Of a stretch of 43,258 bases of DNA, positions 38,713 through 43,258 are shown one piece after another; position 1 is the first letter of the stretch, and every line of letters begins with the position of its first letter. Position numbers and translations under genes: made by a program. The notes under the pieces are model-generated. The model was not told the origin of the DNA. It did no database searches and worked only from the letters and a program-made list of their open reading frames with translations. The stretch is from the IMG/VR virus record IMGVR_UViG_3300032287_001813, positions 1-43,258 of that record; one strand, 5' to 3'. This DNA is from a virus.

Positions 38713-39849
38713 TTACACTCCTACTGTTGGGTCTGTTAAAGTTAATGTTACGCGTTCAGGGCCATCTTCGCCTGGTTGAACTGATATAGCAACAATTCGA
38801 TAAACTTGAGCTAAACCATAACCACTACCGTTGTTAGGAAAACGGTCGTCTGTGATTCTAAGCAAACATTCATCGCCAGTTTTGTATGACCCTAAAACTG
38901 GGGAAGCATAAGCTGGTACTACAATTTTAGGAGTTACAACTGGCACTTGTTTAGCCGTTACCTCGCCAAGGGTTTGTTGATACAAAAGCGTTGGGTCATA
39001 TTGATCGGTATAAGAAACGGTGTCTTCAAGTAACGGCCAACCCTCAGCTATTTGGTCAGTAGGAGAAACTGCTATAGAACGAATTTTGGCTTCATTAGAG
39101 TTTGGGCCAATTCCATACATTGTGTTGGCTACTACGGAGCCGTCATCAGGCCATTCATAAAGAACTATATTGCCTGGAAATTCAAATACTAATGCGCTTG
39201 GACTAGATGAAACATAAGGAACACCGCGTTGTGGATAAGCTGTTTGAGCATATTTGCGTGGCTCTAAGTTTGCGTCATAGGCAACATCTATATTGAAATC
39301 AAATCCATCTTGCTGATTTGATAAGTCTTTTATAGCGCCCCATACATCTTTAAATTCGTAGTCATAATAAACACGAGTTACATTAACCCCTGAAGTGTTG
39401 CTAGGTATAACTATGCCAATGTCGCCACCAGCTAATTGTTGAGCTAAAAACATCAAATCTTGAGCTATAAACAGCTGGTCTTCATTGTCATAAACCAAAG
39501 CTTGATTAAAGTCCATAAAGTCGCCGGTGATTCTTCGGCGTTCAAAATATGAACCAAACTCACGCGCTTGGAATGTGTAATGTTGGGTATCGCTGTCCCA
39601 AGTGCGAATCCAAATAATTCCACCCCAAATTAAAACGCCATCTCGATCTACATAGATGGCGGTTCTAGCTGGGATAGTACTTCCTGGTATGTCATACCCT
39701 GATTCAGCAACATCTGAACCAAGGATAGTTCCGCTAAAGCTACCAGGGGTATTTAAACTTTGAGTAAAGCTGACATTAGTAAGCGGTATTTCAGCTAAAA
39801 TGTCATTTGTTAGTAGGTCGGCAAATAGATACCTATATTGCGTAGCCAT
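38713..39849 (-). CDS. Minor tail / baseplate hub protein (Gp37-like)
   Basis: 378 residues. YRYLFADLLTNDILAEIPLT, SFTQSLNTPGSFSGTILGSD and ARTAIYVDRDGVLIWGGIIW are hallmarks of hub/Tal-type minor tail proteins of actinophages, continuing with FQAREFGSYFERRRITGDF and AYDANLEPRKYAQTAYPQRG. It forms the tail-tip platform. Unusually it is separated from the distal tail gene by the whole fibre array. GGAGAG precedes the ATG. Confidence 0.85.
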   Translation of the reverse strand: MATQYRYLFADLLTNDILAEIPLTNVSFTQSLNTPGSFSGTILGSDVAESGYDIPGSTIPARTAIYVDRDGVLIWGGIIWIRTWDSDTQHYTFQAREFGSYFERRRITGDFMDFNQALVYDNEDQLFIAQDLMFLAQQLAGGDIGIVIPSNTSGVNVTRVYYDYEFKDVWGAIKDLSNQQDGFDFNIDVAYDANLEPRKYAQTAYPQRGVPYVSSSPSALVFEFPGNIVLYEWPDDGSVVANTMYGIGPNSNEAKIRSIAVSPTDQIAEGWPLLEDTVSYTDQYDPTLLYQQTLGEVTAKQVPVVTPKIVVPAYASPVLGSYKTGDECLLRITDDRFPNNGSGYGLAQVYRIVAISVQPGEDGPERVTLTLTDPTVGV

Positions 39850-39868
39850 TTACTCTCCTTTAATTTGA

Positions 39869-40099
39869 TTAGCCAGCTATTGCTTTAGCTTCATCCTCTG
39901 ATAGTCCAAGTTTAGCAAGTTTAGCAAGAGCAGATGCCTTAGCCTCAGCTTTTGCATCTTCTTCTGCTTGGCGTGCAACACGATCTGCCTCAGCTTTTGC
40001 TCTTAATTGATCTAATTCAGCGATTTCAGCAGCAGTTAATTCAACTACTGTTTGCTCGCCTGTTGCGCAATTAATTTCTACGCGAGTTGGTTTTGTCAT
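39869..40099 (-). CDS. Small helical tail-region protein
   Basis: 76 residues from an ATG after AAGGAG. MTKPTRVEINCATGEQTVVE is followed by a long Ala/Glu/Lys helix (LTAAEIAELDQLRAKAEADR to EDEAKAIAG). Similar short proteins lie between fibre and hub genes in related phages and may act as assembly factors. Function unproven. Confidence 0.6.
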   Translation of the reverse strand: MTKPTRVEINCATGEQTVVELTAAEIAELDQLRAKAEADRVARQAEEDAKAEAKASALAKLAKLGLSEDEAKAIAG

Positions 40100-40119
40100 T
40101 GTTTTCTCCTTTGTTGTTT

Positions 40120-40629
40120 TTACCATATACCATATACGCTAATGCGAGTATCTGCAATAAAATCACCTGTACCGCCCGCTAAAAATAAACCTGCTACTGC
40201 ACCATTGTTGCTGTTACGACCTGCTGTTAATCCTGCTCTTTTACTAGATGAGCCGTAGTATTGAGATGGAAATATGCCAGTAGTTGTTTTGTTGGTTGTA
40301 GTTGATGCGTAATTATGTATGTAGAACCAAGAAGATGAGAATTGATTACTAGCACTACCCGCGGCGGCAGTATAGTTATTGTAATACCAGTAATCTGTTC
40401 TATTACCTAAAAATGCGCCACTAGAGGTAGTGGTTGCATAAGAACCTACTTCAAAATATCCAGTAGTTACACCTGTAAATCTATACCAAAGATTTTCCCA
40501 GTTTGCAGCATTAGTAAATTTGCCATTGAACAACACCGCTAAATCTTTGTAGGTACTTGGAATACCACTTATAGTAATAGTGCTTGCATTACTAGCAAGC
40601 GTAGTAGTAGAGATTAATGTATATGCCAT
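40120..40629 (-). CDS. Fibre-like module protein 1 (paralogue)
   Basis: 169 residues of the repeated module: YTLISTTTLASNASTITISG then IPSTYKDLAVLFNGKF, a Tyr/Ser/Thr-rich middle, and the final RISVYGIW. The opening S-T-T-L-..S-ITISGIPSTYKDL matches its neighbours, as does the closing I-YGI. Last member of the array before the hub-side genes. The module is probably a beta sandwich; receptor or glycan binding is inferred. Confidence 0.75.
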   Translation of the reverse strand: MAYTLISTTTLASNASTITISGIPSTYKDLAVLFNGKFTNAANWENLWYRFTGVTTGYFEVGSYATTTSSGAFLGNRTDYWYYNNYTAAAGSASNQFSSSWFYIHNYASTTTNKTTTGIFPSQYYGSSSKRAGLTAGRNSNNGAVAGLFLAGGTGDFIADTRISVYGIW

Positions 40630-40632
40630 AGT

Positions 40633-41136
40633 TTACGCCTTTAGTATTCCGTAGATGGTGAACCGAGATCCAACAGCAAATTGCGCTGTGTCTTGATAAA
40701 AGTTAATTGAAGATATGCTAGTTGTATATCTACATACTGCTCTACCAACATACCCAGAACTATTAGTTTGAGATTGTGCAACTTGATAATGGATTCTTGG
40801 TTGTGATGTAGTGTAATTTAACATATCTATTAACCAAGTAGTAGGATAAGCAGTATCTGAAGTAACACTATTTACACCTAAATTGATATGAGTTGTTGGT
40901 AAACTCCAATCAGATGTAGGTGCATTAGCATTTGTTTGCGCCCAACCGTACATAAAATAATTGCTTGCTGTGTCGCCATTGAAACGCATACGGAAAGCAT
41001 TTCCACTTACTGAATACGAAGGTACATAAACAGATATTCGTAAATGTGTATAACTTTGACTAATGCTAGTTAAGTTTACGCTACTTGTGGCAGAACCAAG
41101 TGTGGTATCTGAAATTAAACTATATGTTACTGGCAT
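40633..41136 (-). CDS. Fibre-like module protein 2 (paralogue)
   Basis: 167 residues: VTYSLISDTTLGSATSSVNL, SISQSYTHLRISVYVP, RMRFNGDTASNYFMYGWAQT and a final FTIYGILKA. The FNGDTASNY segment is shared with module 4. Its last codons (AAGGCG) supply purines ahead of the next start, as in the rest of the array. Confidence 0.75.
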   Translation of the reverse strand: MPVTYSLISDTTLGSATSSVNLTSISQSYTHLRISVYVPSYSVSGNAFRMRFNGDTASNYFMYGWAQTNANAPTSDWSLPTTHINLGVNSVTSDTAYPTTWLIDMLNYTTSQPRIHYQVAQSQTNSSGYVGRAVCRYTTSISSINFYQDTAQFAVGSRFTIYGILKA

Positions 41137-41138
41137 AA

Positions 41139-42452
41139 TTAACCCTCTATTCCATAAAGTTCAAATGTGCCCGTCATTGTGGAAGCATTTAATGGCACTA
41201 TTACTAATTGTGTTATTGCCGCCAAAGCACCTGAAGTTGCAGGATTAATAGTACCGCCACCCCAAGAAATTTCTGAGTTAGTTGCATCTGCACCTACTTT
41301 TCCAGAAACATGAATTACGCTTTTTGTTCTTGAAGCAAGAGTATAATCATTTATGTTTACTATGCCTGAGTAGGAGTTTGTTGAAGATGTTGCTGTTCCT
41401 GAAAAATCACTCATTATATTAATGGCTGTTTGACCAGTAGAACCACGACCGCTAGTTGTACCACTACCGCCAGTTGCGTAGCCATAATAAGATTCGTAAT
41501 TGGCAGAAGATATTGAGTTAAATCTCAAACTGATTACACCATTGGCAGCATTTGTAGTTAGGCTATACCAACGCAATTCAAGATGTTTGTATGTTTGTGG
41601 AATACTGCTAAATGTAACTGAAGCAACGGCGCTAACAGTTTGACTAGCAATTGAATAATAACTACCAGCGCTTAAAGCAGTAATACTATTTGAAGCAGAT
41701 GAATAATTGCTAGACCCACCCGAATTGTTTGCTCTTACTTGAAAAGTGTAAGAAGTTCCAGCAGTTAATCCTGTTACTGTTATTGGAGATGAAACGCCTG
41801 TTGCGGTAAAAGAACCGGGAGTTGATAAAGCTGTATAGCTGGTATCTACACCAGCTGAGCTTACTGGAGTAAATGTTATAGAGGCAGATTCAATACCAGC
41901 TGTTGCTGTTCCAATAGTAGGGGTAGAAGGTAAAGTTTCTGGCCCATTGAATACGCCATAAATATAAAAAGTAGAGCCAGCAACTATATTGTAAGCCCCG
42001 CCTGATATAACTAAGCTGGTTAATCCAGTAGTACTATTTATTAACCCAGCAGTTAAATTCATGTAAGCAGTTGTGCCATTATTTTCTGCTACCGAAAAAT
42101 TAAAATAAGGTTTGTATTGCGAATCTAAATAATTAGGAATGTATAATTCGCCGTTGCCAAAAGTATTTGCGGTTGCAAGGTTAGTAGATACATAACCTGC
42201 TTCTCCGCTTGCATTAAGTTCATAAATATCGGCACCAGGAGTTGTGGCATCGCTAAATATTTTTGCAGCACTATAAACAGAGCCAGTTGCATTAGTTGTA
42301 TAGTCTAAACTAGACACAACAATATTAGTTCTAGTTGTTCTTGCGCTCGCTTTAATAAGCAAGTCGCTGTAAGTTGCAGGAATATTGTTAAAAGTTACGG
42401 TATTAGCAGCAACAGACAAAGTGCTTGAAGTAATTAAAGTATAAGTTGCCAT
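41139..42452 (-). CDS. Double-module fibre-like protein with FN3 linker (paralogue 3)
   Basis: 437 residues: module one (YTLITSSTLSVAANTVTFNN, IPATYSDLLIKASART, ending FYIYGVFNG), then a fibronectin type III domain (SASITFTPVSSAGVDTSYTA, ITVTGLTAGTSYTFQVRANN), then a second module (SVTFSSIPQTYKHLELRWYS to FELYGIEG). This is a fusion of two array units through an FN3 spacer, likely exposing two binding heads. FN3 domains are common spacers in phage virion proteins. Confidence 0.8.
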   Translation of the reverse strand: MATYTLITSSTLSVAANTVTFNNIPATYSDLLIKASARTTRTNIVVSSLDYTTNATGSVYSAAKIFSDATTPGADIYELNASGEAGYVSTNLATANTFGNGELYIPNYLDSQYKPYFNFSVAENNGTTAYMNLTAGLINSTTGLTSLVISGGAYNIVAGSTFYIYGVFNGPETLPSTPTIGTATAGIESASITFTPVSSAGVDTSYTALSTPGSFTATGVSSPITVTGLTAGTSYTFQVRANNSGGSSNYSSASNSITALSAGSYYSIASQTVSAVASVTFSSIPQTYKHLELRWYSLTTNAANGVISLRFNSISSANYESYYGYATGGSGTTSGRGSTGQTAINIMSDFSGTATSSTNSYSGIVNINDYTLASRTKSVIHVSGKVGADATNSEISWGGGTINPATSGALAAITQLVIVPLNASTMTGTFELYGIEG

Positions 42453-42956
42453 TTATGCCGCCTTTATTCCGTATAATGTTGCTACTGTACCACTTTGATA
42501 ATTATTTCCAGCAGCATTGTTTAGTGTAACACTATTTATCGCAGATGTACTGCGCCAAAGCCCAACAACCGCACATACTATACCAGCGCTATTTTTATCT
42601 CCAGCATAAACACTTAATAAAGTCTTAAAAGTAGAACCTGCGTATGAAAATATATCTATTGTTGCAGCAGCAGGATATATTCCTGCGGTATCCGTATCAT
42701 TTAAATATAAATCTGCAATATTTGAATATCGAGTACTTGCTAAACTACCACTACTTGCTAAAATTTGCGTAAGGGAATAATTTGTTCCAGTATCTCCATT
42801 AAATCTAATTGAATTGTAAGTTCCAGTCGAGTTTAAGGGAATTGCTCGCAACACAATTCTTAGGTCAGTATAAGTTGCTGGTATGCTTGAAAATGTAATT
42901 GTTGCAGAAGCGCTACTTAAAATAGTGGATGCAATTCTATCGTATGTGGTTGGCAT
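42453..42956 (-). CDS. Fibre-like module protein 4 (paralogue)
   Basis: 167 residues: MPTTYDRIASTILSSASATI, FSSIPATYTDLRIVLRAIPL, IRFNGDTGTNYSLTQILASS and the closing VATLYGIKAA. It shows the clearest consensus of the module. AAAGGA precedes the ATG, inside the final Lys-Gly codons of the upstream gene. Part of the tail-tip array. Confidence 0.78.
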   Translation of the reverse strand: MPTTYDRIASTILSSASATITFSSIPATYTDLRIVLRAIPLNSTGTYNSIRFNGDTGTNYSLTQILASSGSLASTRYSNIADLYLNDTDTAGIYPAAATIDIFSYAGSTFKTLLSVYAGDKNSAGIVCAVVGLWRSTSAINSVTLNNAAGNNYQSGTVATLYGIKAA

Positions 42957-42957
42957 A

Positions 42958-43258
42958 TTATCCTTTGATTCCGTAAAGGGCTATTGAATTACCAGTTGAA
43001 TAAGTACCATCTGTTAAAACTGTAATGCTAGTAATTGCATTAGTATTTACCCATAAATGACTCCACAAAGACATTTCACCTGAGCCATTAGCATCTAAAC
43101 CGCTAGATGAGCGAACTGTTTTATTCTTTGTACTTGAAGCGTAATCTAATACATCTACAATAATTCCATAACCGTTTGTAGTTGAAGGATTACTAGAACC
43201 CGATGATATTTGGCAATATGTTCTTCCTGTATTGCCAAACGCAGTAACAGTAGATCCA
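42958..43258 (-). CDS. Fibre-like module protein 5, C-terminal part (continues at the left end)
   Basis: This frame enters from the right edge and ends LTDGTYSTGNSIALYGIKG. Joined across the 122-base repeat to the frame that starts at 373 it makes one uninterrupted 183-residue gene. The closing YGIKG is the family tail. The AAAGGA of these codons is the ribosome site for the next array gene. Confidence 0.8.
   Translation of the reverse strand, partial: GSTVTAFGNTGRTYCQISSGSSNPSTTNGYGIIVDVLDYASSTKNKTVRSSSGLDANGSGEMSLWSHLWVNTNAITSITVLTDGTYSTGNSIALYGIKG
43137..43258. repeat. Right copy of 122-bp terminal direct repeat
   Basis: Exact copy of bases 1-122 in the same orientation. See the left copy. 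Because the shared gene reads through when one copy is removed, the repeat is best taken as the overlap of a circular or terminally redundant genome. Confidence 0.95.

Overview
The window is a complete tailed-phage genome read as one contig. Its first and last 122 bases are identical, so the molecule closes to a circle of about 43,136 bp (or is terminally redundant), and one fibre gene runs across the junction. All but one of the recognised genes lie on the minus strand, packed with TAATG and ATGA stop-start overlaps. Long non-contractile tail genes (tape measure, tail tube, distal tail and hub proteins), an HK97-type head module and a CHAP endolysin indicate a siphovirus. A WhiB-like iron-sulfur protein, a family confined to Actinobacteria and their phages, points to an actinobacterial host. 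The AT-rich, compact sequence would suit a low-GC freshwater actinobacterium, but that last step is inference. No integrase, attachment site, tRNA, DNA polymerase or replicative helicase was recognised, so a lytic life style is the simpler reading.

Layout in the direction of transcription (right to left). From about 37.4 to 35.9 kb there is a small early block: a leader peptide, a putative DNA-binding protein, a metallophosphoesterase and a zinc microprotein. From 35.5 to 26.8 kb lies the recombination, replication and nucleotide block: a single-strand annealing protein, coiled-coil and secreted proteins, a Cas4-like nuclease, WhiB, a DUF1376-type initiator, RusA, several tiny zinc-ribbon proteins, an FmdB-like protein, a dNMP kinase, a lysozyme-like protein and a C5 DNA methyltransferase. 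From 26.7 to 22.4 kb come an HslV/proteasome-like protease, an HNH nuclease, SSB, mini-HTH proteins and an amino-methyltransferase. From 22.4 to 5.9 kb are the packaging and head genes: terminases; a collagen-like fibre group followed by a GH130-like propeller, a TPR protein and an FkbM methyltransferase; then portal, MuF-like protein, protease, capsid, connectors and tail tube. From 5.8 kb through the junction to 38.5 kb are the tail genes: frameshifted chaperones, tape measure, distal tail protein, an array of paralogous fibre modules and the hub protein. The lysis genes (38.5 to 37.5 kb) end at an intrinsic terminator.

Most interesting points: (1) collagen-like virion proteins beside a glycan-type cassette, suggesting a sugar-decorated, proline-poor phage collagen; (2) a phage HslV/proteasome-like peptidase with Thr1, Asp17 and Lys33 all in register; (3) a long second reading frame inside the C5 methyltransferase gene that looks like a real protein family; (4) a repeated promoter-plus-hairpin leader before early genes; (5) an intrinsic terminator overlapped by an 18-codon leader ORF; (6) a hairpin between tail-tube and chaperone genes whose loop is complementary to the next Shine-Dalgarno sequence; (7) a signal-peptide reading frame with no standard start codon before a lysozyme-like domain.
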